Shown here: positions 56,501-63,005 of the stretch, one piece after another
How the letters are laid out: every line of letters begins with the position of its first letter
Numbering within the stretch: position 1 is the first letter of the stretch
Assembly (NCBI RefSeq): GCF_026342355.1
Contig: NZ_JAPEMV010000002.1
Span: 310,001-374,000, forward strand
From: Streptomyces sp. NBC_00249
Lineage (GTDB): Bacteria > Actinomycetota > Actinomycetes > Streptomycetales > Streptomycetaceae
Reading direction: 5' to 3'
DNA: 64,000 bases
Notes under the pieces: generated by a model
Database searches by the model: none
Seen by the model: the letters and a program-made list of their open reading frames with translations, nothing else
Told to the model about the DNA's origin: nothing
Position numbers and translations under genes: made by a program

Positions 56501-57334
56501 GCGGACCGGGCCGAAGAGGCCTACCGCAAGTGGGAGGAGGAGCTCCGCGCCCAGCAGCTCGCCGCCGGCACGTCCAACGGCGGTCCCGGATACGGCGGGG
56601 CCGATCTGAACCTGAGCGAGGAGGACGCGCTGCGCAAGGCCTGTGGACAGGCCTGCGTGGACGAGTACCGCGCTGCCCTGGCCGCGGCCAACAAGGACGT
56701 GATCGACTGGGTGATCGAGAACGGCGGCAAGATCCTCCTCGACGTCCTGGGCGTCACCGACGCCAGGAAGTGCTTCTCCACGCTGGACGTGGAGAGCTGC
56801 CTGTGGACGGCACTGAACGTCGTCCTCATCGGGGCCGCGGTACTGAAGATCCCGCAGGTCGCGGTGGCCGTGACCAAGATCGCGATGGGTCTGGGCAAGT
56901 TCTTCGCCACGTCGGCGGCCGCCGCCCAGACGCTGGCGCGGCTGAGGCCGATCGCCATTGTCAGCGCACACGTGGAAATCGGTGCCATCCGCACCCTCAC
57001 CGCTGCCGGCACCCACCCCACACTCATCAAGCGGGCGGTCGAAGCCGCCGGCTGGAAGTGGACGATCAGCACGGGTCACGCTTTCCACCGGGCGCACAGG
57101 GCCAAGAAGGGCGAGACGGCCTACGCCGCGCTGGACACGACGCACCTGAATCCCGACGACATCGAGAAGGCCCTCATCCTCAAGACCGTGGAGTTCCTGG
57201 GCATGGGTGGAAAGATCGCCGGTCCGGGTCCGACGGAGCTGGTCGTCACCATCGACGGCATCCAGATCACGGGCCACATCTTCAAGTTCGGCGAGGACGC
57301 CATGTCCATCTCGACGTATTTCCGGAGCGCGTAG
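53555..57334 (+). CDS. Exported Ala-rich coiled-coil protein with C-terminal toxin-like domain
   Basis: 1259 residues. Signal peptide 1-46 (twin Arg near VRRGLAGTALATSAALLAGL, ending ASA-V). Residues 47-360: a folded N-terminal domain with KVYWETGNRGGVARYAPQFD. Residues 360-1020: a very long Ala/Lys/Glu-rich helical region, certainly coiled coil. Residues 1040-1130: a pre-toxin-like segment with Cys1073 and Cys1082 (KCFSTLDVESCLWTALNVV) and hydrophobic stretches. Residues 1150-1259: a compact domain with His1175 and His1178 (TGHAFHRAHR), LNPDDIEKALILKTV and a last strand ISTYF. The stalk-pretoxin-short variable end layout is that of actinobacterial polymorphic toxins, and a small acidic gene follows with a 1-nt overlap. 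Toxicity is inferred, not shown. Confidence 0.8.
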   Translation: MKRSTLLRGRSPAVRAAVRRGLAGTALATSAALLAGLISAAPASAVEIPPDDEPAYRPISLGAQARLDRCSGGFALHVGGPELKKSAAKALTGTPAELATATDPVMGMDPLRQAMFKDRDAYEGSFLESSDRRDRWEASNKVYWETGNRGGVARYAPQFDKDIVAFTYDQRNLYYRLGEDGHAPATKAAADKARELAAQLKGQDPNLDFVTGSVVDDADKTELNYGAATASDVARYLRLGGFMKQTPAEGSVEFRLEVEAMKAAWGACDSRNPIDYYRVMSPIVVTAHLEWEQEYAGQTTPRNEIVNAEVTAAGETRKAAAAMTEALGQAWLADQILTWQKYWAGQPANASNRPAAAVFTQAGKDLTTARTKAADQVKIAATASTAAKTAADKANTAQNTAWAVADATKTPRGRGLLFAQQSVQVAKASAAAAEAASKATLTASNAAKATVADSKTLYALAETQSHALNTEFRRIAAQEAAAQAKAAADSAAAQAKEAADNATKAKAAQAKAETAQATAKTAAENAKAQRVKAEQERDVAKSEHAKATAARNKAQAAEGRATTERDAAAKARTAAESAGDTAAGKRDVAEAAEIKAAMARDDAAEAERTMRATDARAAALESAAAAAEGTAAAGDSRKAATEARTAANDAKGAAGRARTAANEAGTAAVDARAAATRAEGAASRSQAAYENATSQWWTSYAAAQTAHAAAAEAIDASDAASANAVKAEQEAKKAQAASVQAKKEAVAAKAEAEKTSAWSAITAGHAFATAQAAVAARDSAAEAVKPANTAIAAGTPYRESDSAAAFAVLIGQTAKSLADQQAAAATAKSNEATKAAADAKALADKANGDAKLAAQAAAAAAADTAAALKSVAAARASATTAANAAAAAKTAETKTTEYNSQAGAEVVLAGNASRDAASEAAAANSEATEAEKSAANARTAANAATKDADAASSTATKAESDATAAEGAAANAQQSAKDADASADRAEEAYRKWEEELRAQQLAAGTSNGGPGYGGADLNLSEEDALRKACGQACVDEYRAALAAANKDVIDWVIENGGKILLDVLGVTDARKCFSTLDVESCLWTALNVVLIGAAVLKIPQVAVAVTKIAMGLGKFFATSAAAAQTLARLRPIAIVSAHVEIGAIRTLTAAGTHPTLIKRAVEAAGWKWTISTGHAFHRAHRAKKGETAYAALDTTHLNPDDIEKALILKTVEFLGMGGKIAGPGPTELVVTIDGIQITGHIFKFGEDAMSISTYFRSA

Positions 57335-57714
57335 TGAGTGAACCGAGAATCACTGTGACAGAACTGCTGAAACTGGGACACGGTGTCGTCCCCGAGGACA
57401 ACGTGGACGCGACACCGGAGCAGTTCGGCCTCGCCGAGTTCGAGTACGTGGAAACGATCATCTACGCCGGCCCGGACGAGATCCTCTCGATGCTGCGCAC
57501 GCTGAAGGCCGAGAACTTCATCGGGCTGCCCCCGTGGGCCCGGAACCTGGCCTACCGGATCGCCTGCCTGCAACGGCCGGACGACGCGGAGCTGCTGCGC
57601 GAGGCCGCGTACGACCTCCTCGCCTTCGGCCCCGACTGGGACGACATCGCCGAGGACCTCCAGGCCAAGGCCGACCTCCTGGACCCGCCGGGCGGGGCCG
57701 GGGCCGCCTCGTAG
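57334..57714 (+). CDS. Small acidic protein, candidate immunity protein
   Basis: 126 residues, no signal peptide, acidic (many Asp/Glu: PEDNVDATPEQFGLAEFEYVE, GPDWDDIAEDLQAKADLLD), mostly helical. GTG at 57334 shares its G with the TAG stop of the large gene, so the two are translationally coupled. Size, charge, cytoplasmic location and position directly after a toxin-like C-terminus fit an immunity protein. An alternative is a simple accessory protein. No family recognised. Confidence 0.75.
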   Translation: MSEPRITVTELLKLGHGVVPEDNVDATPEQFGLAEFEYVETIIYAGPDEILSMLRTLKAENFIGLPPWARNLAYRIACLQRPDDAELLREAAYDLLAFGPDWDDIAEDLQAKADLLDPPGGAGAAS

Positions 57715-57731
57715 CCCTGGAGCACCACCGG

Positions 57732-57766
57732 CTGTGGCCCGCACCCCGAGGGGGTGCGGGCCACAG
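57732..57766. terminator. Bidirectional terminator
   Basis: Perfect 16-bp stem (CTGTGGCCCGCACCCC) with a GAG loop, between the candidate immunity gene and the convergent surface-protein operon. Confidence 0.9.
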
Positions 57767-57778
57767 TGGCGTACGGGG

Positions 57779-59098
57779 TTACTTCTCCGGCGGGCCGATG
57801 TAGTTCTTCAGGCCCGGGACCGTGAGGTTGCCGCCGAACTGGCCGGCCTGGACGACCTTGACCTTCGTGAAGAACGCGAAGGGGACGTTCAGGGGCGGCG
57901 GGCTGTTCGGGGTGAACTCGATCGGGATGAGCCCGAAGAGGTTGCCCTTGAGGCTCTCCGTGTACATCGTGACCTTGCCGCCGCGGATCGTGGAGGTGGA
58001 GCCCGGCCGCGACTTGAGGTGCGCGACGTTCCCCTCCTTGCCGACCGTCTGGTAGAGGTCCTTGATGTCCAGGGAGTCCGCCGTGAACTTCAGGACCTTC
58101 TTGACCTTGCCGCCCGCCGTCTTCACCTCGACGATGCCCTCGTAGTCGAGGCCGTAGAGGGTCAGCAGCGAGCTGTCGAGGTACCAGGGCTCGTCGGGCA
58201 GGAGCGGGATGCCCGGCTCCAGCTTGGCGTTGGCGAGGGCCTCGGCGTCGAGGGTCGGGCAGGGGAAGGGTTGCTTCCCGTCCGCGTCCTTCGTCGCCGT
58301 CGGGGAGGGGGAACCGGAGGGCGAGGCGGTCGGCGAGCCCGTGGGTGTGGGCCCGTCCGTGTCCTTCGCGTCCTTGGCTCCCGTCTCGTCCTTCGGGGTC
58401 TTCGCCGTGTCCTTGACGTCCTGCGGCAGCTCCTCGACCTTGACGCCGGCCTTCCTCGCCGCCTCGCGGATGGCGTCCGCGGCCGGGTCGGGGGTCTTCG
58501 CGCCGCTCGGGGTGGGCGCGGGCGTCGGGGTGGCCGGCTTGGCCGCGTCCTTGAGGGGCTTGCCGAGGCTGTCGACCAGACCCTTGAGGGCGTCGCCGAC
58601 GCCGAGCGGGTCCAGCGGGTTCGCGGTCTTGGAAGCCGTCGGGGTCGCGGAGGCGGAGGTGCTCGCGGACGGCTTGGGTGCCGGCGGCGGCGTCTGCTTC
58701 TGCGTCGTGGCCGACGGGGTGGCCGAGGGGCTGGTGGCCGGCTTCGGGGACGTGCTCGCGCCGGGCGAGGGGGTCGCGGTGGGCGACGTGCTCGGCGAGG
58801 GCGTCTTGGTGTTGGAGGTGGAAGGCGTCGGGGACGCCGACTCCGAGGGCTCGTCGGACCGCGTCACGCACGGGCCGGGCAGGAAGGGGATGTCCTTCTC
58901 GTCGGCCAGTGCCATCTTCGGGGCCATGCCCATCCCGACGAACACGGCCGTCGGCATCGCCGCCAGCGCCATCGTCTTGCCGACGGGTATCTGGAGCTTG
59001 TTCAGCAGCGACTTCCGGGGCGCCGCGTGCCGCGGGCCCTTCTTCTCACGGGACTCTGCGCCTGGGGCCACGCCCCGCTGCGTCTCGTCACCCCGCAC
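57779..59098 (-). CDS. Ser/Thr/Pro-rich exported protein of the DUF6114/DUF6230 operon
   Basis: 439 residues. A charged N-terminus precedes a hydrophobic segment (about residues 40-65: TMALAAMPTAVFVGMGMAPKMALA) that looks like a signal peptide or anchor. Then a long Ser/Thr/Pro-rich linker with many TP/SP pairs (about 85-165 and 235-265), and a folded C-terminal domain (about 285-439; EPWYLDSSLLTLYGLDYEGIVEVK, KGNLFGLIPIEFTPNSPPPLNVPFAFFTKVK). GTG at 59098 is chosen for GGGAGGAACA directly upstream; ATG 59113 lacks a site. It overlaps DUF6114 by 11 bp. Probably acts at the cell surface; function not known. Confidence 0.8.
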   Translation of the reverse strand: MRGDETQRGVAPGAESREKKGPRHAAPRKSLLNKLQIPVGKTMALAAMPTAVFVGMGMAPKMALADEKDIPFLPGPCVTRSDEPSESASPTPSTSNTKTPSPSTSPTATPSPGASTSPKPATSPSATPSATTQKQTPPPAPKPSASTSASATPTASKTANPLDPLGVGDALKGLVDSLGKPLKDAAKPATPTPAPTPSGAKTPDPAADAIREAARKAGVKVEELPQDVKDTAKTPKDETGAKDAKDTDGPTPTGSPTASPSGSPSPTATKDADGKQPFPCPTLDAEALANAKLEPGIPLLPDEPWYLDSSLLTLYGLDYEGIVEVKTAGGKVKKVLKFTADSLDIKDLYQTVGKEGNVAHLKSRPGSTSTIRGGKVTMYTESLKGNLFGLIPIEFTPNSPPPLNVPFAFFTKVKVVQAGQFGGNLTVPGLKNYIGPPEK

Positions 59099-59657
59099 TG
59101 TTCCTCCCGCCATCGGCGTGGGCAGTCGTCTCGGTCGCGTACGCCGTCTCCGTGTCGCGGGGGGCGGGAATCCCGAAGGGGTTGCCCGCCATCACCTGCG
59201 CCTTGTCCGGGTCCGTGCCCTCTTCCTGTTCCTGCTCGGCGCCCTCTTCGGCCGGAGCTCCGGGTGCCCACGCCAGCGCGAGGCAGCCGCCGATCATCGC
59301 GGTGATGAAGCCGATGAAGAAACCACCGAGGTTCGACTTCGGGATCGACACCAGGGCCAGCAGGATCGCCGCGACACCGGCGAAGACGCGGATGCCCTGC
59401 TGGAACCAGAGGGCGAAGCCCAGGGTGATCAGCAGGACCCCGAGGATCAGCGAGACCGAGCCGGACGTCGTCGCCATCGCGAGGGTGACGTTGGCCAGCC
59501 GGATGTCCGCGAAGGGGAAGTAGATGATCGGCACGCCGCCGAGGAGGGTGAACAGGCCGGCCCAGAAGGGACGGGCACCTCGCCAGGCACGGAAGCGGTG
59601 GCGCATGACAGTGAGCCAGTGATCGTCTGCGGCGTGAACCGGGGCCTGGGGGTTCAT
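59088..59657 (-). CDS. DUF6114-type membrane protein
   Basis: 189 residues, four hydrophobic segments (about 25-125: PFWAGLFTLLGGVPIIYFPFA, VTLAMATTSGSVSLILGVLLITLGFALWF, IRVFAGVAAILLALVSIP, FFIGFITAMIGGCLALAW), then a charged soluble tail. This matches DUF6114, a Streptomyces family that usually sits beside DUF6230. ATG at 59657 with GGGAG upstream is preferred to TTG at 59663. No known function. Confidence 0.8.
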   Translation of the reverse strand: MNPQAPVHAADDHWLTVMRHRFRAWRGARPFWAGLFTLLGGVPIIYFPFADIRLANVTLAMATTSGSVSLILGVLLITLGFALWFQQGIRVFAGVAAILLALVSIPKSNLGGFFIGFITAMIGGCLALAWAPGAPAEEGAEQEQEEGTDPDKAQVMAGNPFGIPAPRDTETAYATETTAHADGGRNSAG

Positions 59658-59764
59658 GGACAACAGCTCCCTGGAAACGGTGGTACGGAGAACTCTGTGG
59701 AGCCCGGACGGGCGCCCGACGACGGCTGCCGCCGCGCGCCCGTCCGGTCACATACGGGACGGGA

Positions 59765-60418
59765 TCAGTTCTCGTCCTCGTAGCACGGCTTGTCGCCGCT
59801 CAGCAGGCGCAGCTTGAGGTCGGGCAGCGTGAAGGTACCCGCCGTCGTCGCCCACGCCTTCTGCCGGACCTTGGTCAGCGTGGCCTTCTTGGCCCGCTGC
59901 GAGAACAGTCCGTTGTCCGCCACCGTGTGCGGCGCCGGCTTCGTGACGTGGTTGGGATCGCCCACCGCGACACCGATGTCGAGCTGCTCGAAGTGGGCGT
60001 CCGCGTCCAGCTCGGCCACGTCGAGGTAGATGTTCTCCGCGACCGCCGGGGTGCCCTTGTTGCCCGTGCGCAGCTGGAGCGTGATGGCTCCGAGGCCGGG
60101 CACCGGCGTGACCAGGGACTGGCACATGTTGGTGATCGTGGCCTTGCTGAAGCCGGAGACCGTCACCGGGTGCTTCTGCTTCTTGTCCGGGTCCTTCTCG
60201 CCCAGGATGGCACCCTCGGCGACACTGCCGTACTGGATCAGGTTCTCACCGACCAGCTTGTCGGCCGACACCTTGAAGCTCTGACCCGAGACGCTGAACG
60301 ACGCCGCGAGCGCGCCCTGCGCCAGACCCACACCGACCGCGGCCGTGGCCGCCATGCTCGGCACCATGACGAGCGCGAAGCGCTTCCATCTGGTCCCGCC
60401 ACGAACCTGAGAACTCAT
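59765..60418 (-). CDS. DUF6230-family exported protein
   Basis: 217 residues. N-terminus WKRFALVMVPSMAATAAVGVGLAQGALAAS is a signal peptide or anchor. The rest (FSVSGQSFKVSADKLVGENLIQYG..., CQSLVTPVPGLGAITLQL, YLDVAELDADAHFEQLDIGVAVGD) is the DUF6230 domain with two Cys. GAAGGAGGAACG lies before the ATG, a very strong site. First gene of the three-gene operon (107 bp before DUF6114). Family function unknown; annotated widely only in Streptomyces and relatives. Confidence 0.82.
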   Translation of the reverse strand: MSSQVRGGTRWKRFALVMVPSMAATAAVGVGLAQGALAASFSVSGQSFKVSADKLVGENLIQYGSVAEGAILGEKDPDKKQKHPVTVSGFSKATITNMCQSLVTPVPGLGAITLQLRTGNKGTPAVAENIYLDVAELDADAHFEQLDIGVAVGDPNHVTKPAPHTVADNGLFSQRAKKATLTKVRQKAWATTAGTFTLPDLKLRLLSGDKPCYEDEN

Positions 60419-60766
60419 TTCGTTCCTCCTTCTCGGACGTACATCTCCGGTCCGGGCCGTGCCCGTCCTGGGATGGGAGAAGTGCTACGTCCTCGGGAAG
60501 GAGAGCGCAGGAGGGCGAGGTATGGCTGTGCCACATCCCGTACACCGGCGTTCACCCCCGAGCGACAACCACTGGGCCACGCGTTCGCGCAACCTGGAGG
60601 ACAGGCCCTGCCGGGTACGGCAGGGACCCCCCTGTCCCGCGGCCGGTGCCACTGCCACCGGCCGGCCCGGTGGGGACCCTCCACCGCGGCTCCGGATGAG
60701 CGGCTCTGCGGGAAGGACCGAGCGTCGCCGATCGTGGTCCATTCGCGGCCGGGGCACAAGGGGGTT

Positions 60767-60784
60767 CGTTACTGGCGGGTAACG
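60767..60784. promoter_or_regulatory. Inverted repeat CGTTAC-N6-GTAACG
   Basis: Exact 6-bp arms around TGGCGG, 349 bp upstream of the DUF6230 start. Similar half-site wording occurs at 60898-60910. Confidence 0.45.
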
Positions 60785-60897
60785 GCTGGATAACCGGGGT
60801 GCGACCCGGCGCCGTCGAGTGGCCACACAGGGTGTCACCCAGGGCCACGACAGATCGGCGGAAGAGCGAACCAACCGGACAGTTCACGGGGTTCGAC

Positions 60898-60910
60898 TTA
60901 CTGCGAGTAA
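60898..60910. promoter_or_regulatory. Inverted repeat TTACT-GCG-AGTAA
   Basis: Exact 5-bp arms, directly beside the hairpin at 60911. Looks like a TetR-type half-site pair, but the regulator is unknown. Confidence 0.45.
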
Positions 60911-60952
60911 CAGCGGCCGCGTTTGCCAAGTTTTGGCAAAGCGCGGCCGCTG
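60911..60952 (-). terminator. Long hairpin, probable terminator of the thioredoxin-TPR gene
   Basis: Eleven exact pairs (CAGCGGCCGCG), a one-base bulge, then eight pairs (TTTGCCAA) around a GTT loop. The AT-rich upper stem is unusual in this genome. Confidence 0.75.
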
Positions 60953-61005
60953 TTTACCTCTGTGTCAACAAATCACCGGCGGCGGGGCCGGGCCCGCCGC
61001 GGCGC

Positions 61006-62001
61006 CTAGAACAGCACGCGCGCCAGGGCCGTACGGGCCGCGGAGACCCTCGGGTCGTCCGTTCCGATGACCTCGAACAGTTCCAGCAGCCGCACCCGCA
61101 CGGCGTCCCGGTCGTCACCGAAGGTCACCCGGACGGTGTCCACGAGCCGCGCGAAGGCGTCGGCCACGTGCCCGCCGGCCAGGTCCAGGTCGGCCGCCGC
61201 CATCTGCGCGGCCGGGTCCTTCGGGTCGGCGGCGGCCTCGGCGCGCACCGTCTGCGGGTTCAGGTGCTGCACCCGGGAGAGGAGTTCGGCCTGGGCCAGG
61301 CCCAGCTTCGCCTCGGTGTTGGCCGGGTCGTCGGCCAGTACGTTCTTGTACGCCTGCACGGCGCCGCCCAGGTCACCCGCGTCCAGCGCGACGACCGCCG
61401 CCTCCAGCAGCGCGTCGTACGGACCGGCCGGCATCTCGGCCGGGGCCGCCGCCGGGGCGCCCTCGGCGTCGGGGTCGACCTGGAGGCCGAGGAGGCCGAA
61501 GCGCTCCTCGGCGACCTGGACCAGCTGGGCCAGGGTCTCGCGGATCTGCTGCTCGGGGGCCACGCCCTGGAACAGCGGCAGCACCTGGCCCGCGACCACG
61601 GCGAAGACGGCCGGGATGCCCTGGATGCCGAACTGCTGCATCAGCATCTGGTTGGCGTCGACGTCGATCTTCGCCAGGACCAGGCGGCCGTTCGCCTCGA
61701 CGGTCAGCCGCTCCAGGAGCGGGCTGAGCTGCTTGCACGGCTCGCACCACTCGGCCCAGAAGTCGAGGACGACCGGAACCTCGTTGGAGAGCTGGAGGAC
61801 ATCGCTTTCGAAGCCGGCCTCGTCGACGTCGACGACGAGCGCGGACGGCGGTACGGCACCGCCGGGCGCACCGCCCGGGACGCCGCCGCCCTGCCGGGCC
61901 GCGTCCGCGCGCGCCTGCTCGGCCTTCGCCTTGGCTTCGCCGGCCGCCTTCACCGCGGCGAGGTCGACGACGCCGCTCATGGACATGTTTCTGGGCTGCA
62001 T
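61006..62001 (-). CDS. Thioredoxin-TPR co-chaperone (YbbN/CnoX-like)
   Basis: 331 residues. An Ala/Gly/Pro-rich N-terminus (1-50), a thioredoxin domain (about 55-165) with W85-C86-E-P-C89 and cis-Pro in GIQGIPAVFAVV, then TPR-like helices (about 195-331; LDAGDLGGAVQAYKNVLADDPANTEAKLGLAQAELL). The domain order is that of YbbN/CnoX, a redox-linked chaperone partner. WCEPC and not WCGPC suggests altered redox power. ATG 62001 chosen; ATG 61986 also possible. A TetR operator lies 142 bp upstream in the divergent region. Confidence 0.9.
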   Translation of the reverse strand: MQPRNMSMSGVVDLAAVKAAGEAKAKAEQARADAARQGGGVPGGAPGGAVPPSALVVDVDEAGFESDVLQLSNEVPVVLDFWAEWCEPCKQLSPLLERLTVEANGRLVLAKIDVDANQMLMQQFGIQGIPAVFAVVAGQVLPLFQGVAPEQQIRETLAQLVQVAEERFGLLGLQVDPDAEGAPAAAPAEMPAGPYDALLEAAVVALDAGDLGGAVQAYKNVLADDPANTEAKLGLAQAELLSRVQHLNPQTVRAEAAADPKDPAAQMAAADLDLAGGHVADAFARLVDTVRVTFGDDRDAVRVRLLELFEVIGTDDPRVSAARTALARVLF

Positions 62002-62142
62002 GCGTACATCCTCCCCCGAGTGCGCGCGCCGATGAAAAGGATCCCGAAAGATCGCTCGTGAACTGCTGTACTGGACGCACCTGACCGCTGTGCGGCGCCG
62101 GGTCCCCACCTGGCGCCAGTAGCCTTCGCGTGGTTGTCGCTC

Positions 62143-62165
62143 TTACGCTACGAGCCGTAGCGTAA
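62143..62165. promoter_or_regulatory. Perfect 10+10 bp inverted repeat, probable TetR operator
   Basis: Left arm TTACGCTACG, 3-bp centre AGC, right arm the exact complement. Located 75 bp before the TetR start, in the region divergent from the thioredoxin-TPR gene. The length and symmetry are typical for TetR autoregulation. Confidence 0.8.
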
Positions 62166-62239
62166 CTCCCTCCGGCCCCCGCTGCCCAGTGATCTGAAGC
62201 ACACCGAAAGGGCCCCCGCCGGTTCCACTACCGACGGGT

Positions 62240-62890
62240 ATGGTCTCGGCCATGCGCAACCCCAGCCACCGCACGAACCCCCCGCCCGGTCGCACCGGCC
62301 GCCCCCGCAGTGCGGCGGCGGACGCCGCGATCCTGGCGGCGACGCGGGACGCGCTGGTGGAGCTGGGCTGGTCGAAGCTGACGATGGGGGACGTCTCGGC
62401 GCGGGCGGGGGTCGCCAAGACCACCCTGTACCGCCGCTGGGCCGGCAAGAACGAGCTGGTCGTGGACGCGGTCGCGGAGCTCTTCGACGCGCTGGAACTC
62501 CCGGACCGGGGCTCGCTCGAAGCCGACATCGAGTACGTGGTGCTGCAGTTCGCGGCGCTCCTGCGGCGCCCGGAGGCCCGTACGGCCCTGATGGCGGTGG
62601 TCGCCGAGTCCACCCGGGACGAGGCCCTGCGCGACCGGATCCGGTCGGCGATCGTGGACCGGCAGAAACGTCTCGTCGTACTGGGTCGCGAACGGGCCCA
62701 GGCCCGCGGCGAACTGCCCTACGAGGAGGACGAGTCCCTCACCGGCCACACCACGGACCTGATCTTCGACGTGATCGCGGGCACGGTGGTGCACCGGGCG
62801 CTGGTGAGCTCCGAGCCGGTGGACGCCCTCTGGGTGGCCTCCTTCACGGGCCTGCTGATGCATGGCCTCCAGGGCGCGGCCTCCGCCTGA
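62240..62890 (+). CDS. TetR-family regulator
   Basis: 216 residues from ATG 62240 (212 from ATG 62252; neither has a clear ribosome-binding site). HTH at about 28-72: AAILAATRDALVELGWSKLTMGDVSARAGVAKTTLYRRWAGKNELV. The C-terminal domain (about 80-216) is the TetR_C type with ALMAVVAESTRDEALRDRIR and IAGTVVHRALVSSEPVD. Probably binds the dyad at 62143-62165 and represses itself; the thioredoxin-TPR gene may be controlled too. It converges with the mutase gene. Confidence 0.92.
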   Translation: MVSAMRNPSHRTNPPPGRTGRPRSAAADAAILAATRDALVELGWSKLTMGDVSARAGVAKTTLYRRWAGKNELVVDAVAELFDALELPDRGSLEADIEYVVLQFAALLRRPEARTALMAVVAESTRDEALRDRIRSAIVDRQKRLVVLGRERAQARGELPYEEDESLTGHTTDLIFDVIAGTVVHRALVSSEPVDALWVASFTGLLMHGLQGAASA

Positions 62891-62948
62891 CCTCCGGCCC
62901 TTGTTCATCACCACGCGTGCGCTCACGCCCCGTACGGACGCGGGAAGG

Positions 62949-62985
62949 CCGGTCATGGCCCCACCGTAACGGGGGCCACGACCGG
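62949..62985. terminator. Bidirectional terminator
   Basis: Fourteen pairs with one A/C mismatch (CCGGTC then TGGCCCC with partners), between the convergent TetR and mutase genes. Confidence 0.8.
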
Positions 62986-63005
62986 CCCGTGGGCCTGCCG
63001 GTCCG

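Larger units (their letters stand above)
60419..61005. other. 587-bp intergenic region before the DUF6230 operon
   Basis: No credible gene. Contains the operon's promoter, two inverted repeats sharing TTACT/AGTAA-like half-sites, and a long AT-tipped hairpin. Confidence 0.6.

Noticed and set aside
60459..60782. 107-codon open frame in the DUF6230 upstream region
   Set aside because: No ribosome-binding site, Arg/Pro-rich shadow-like translation, overlaps an inverted repeat.
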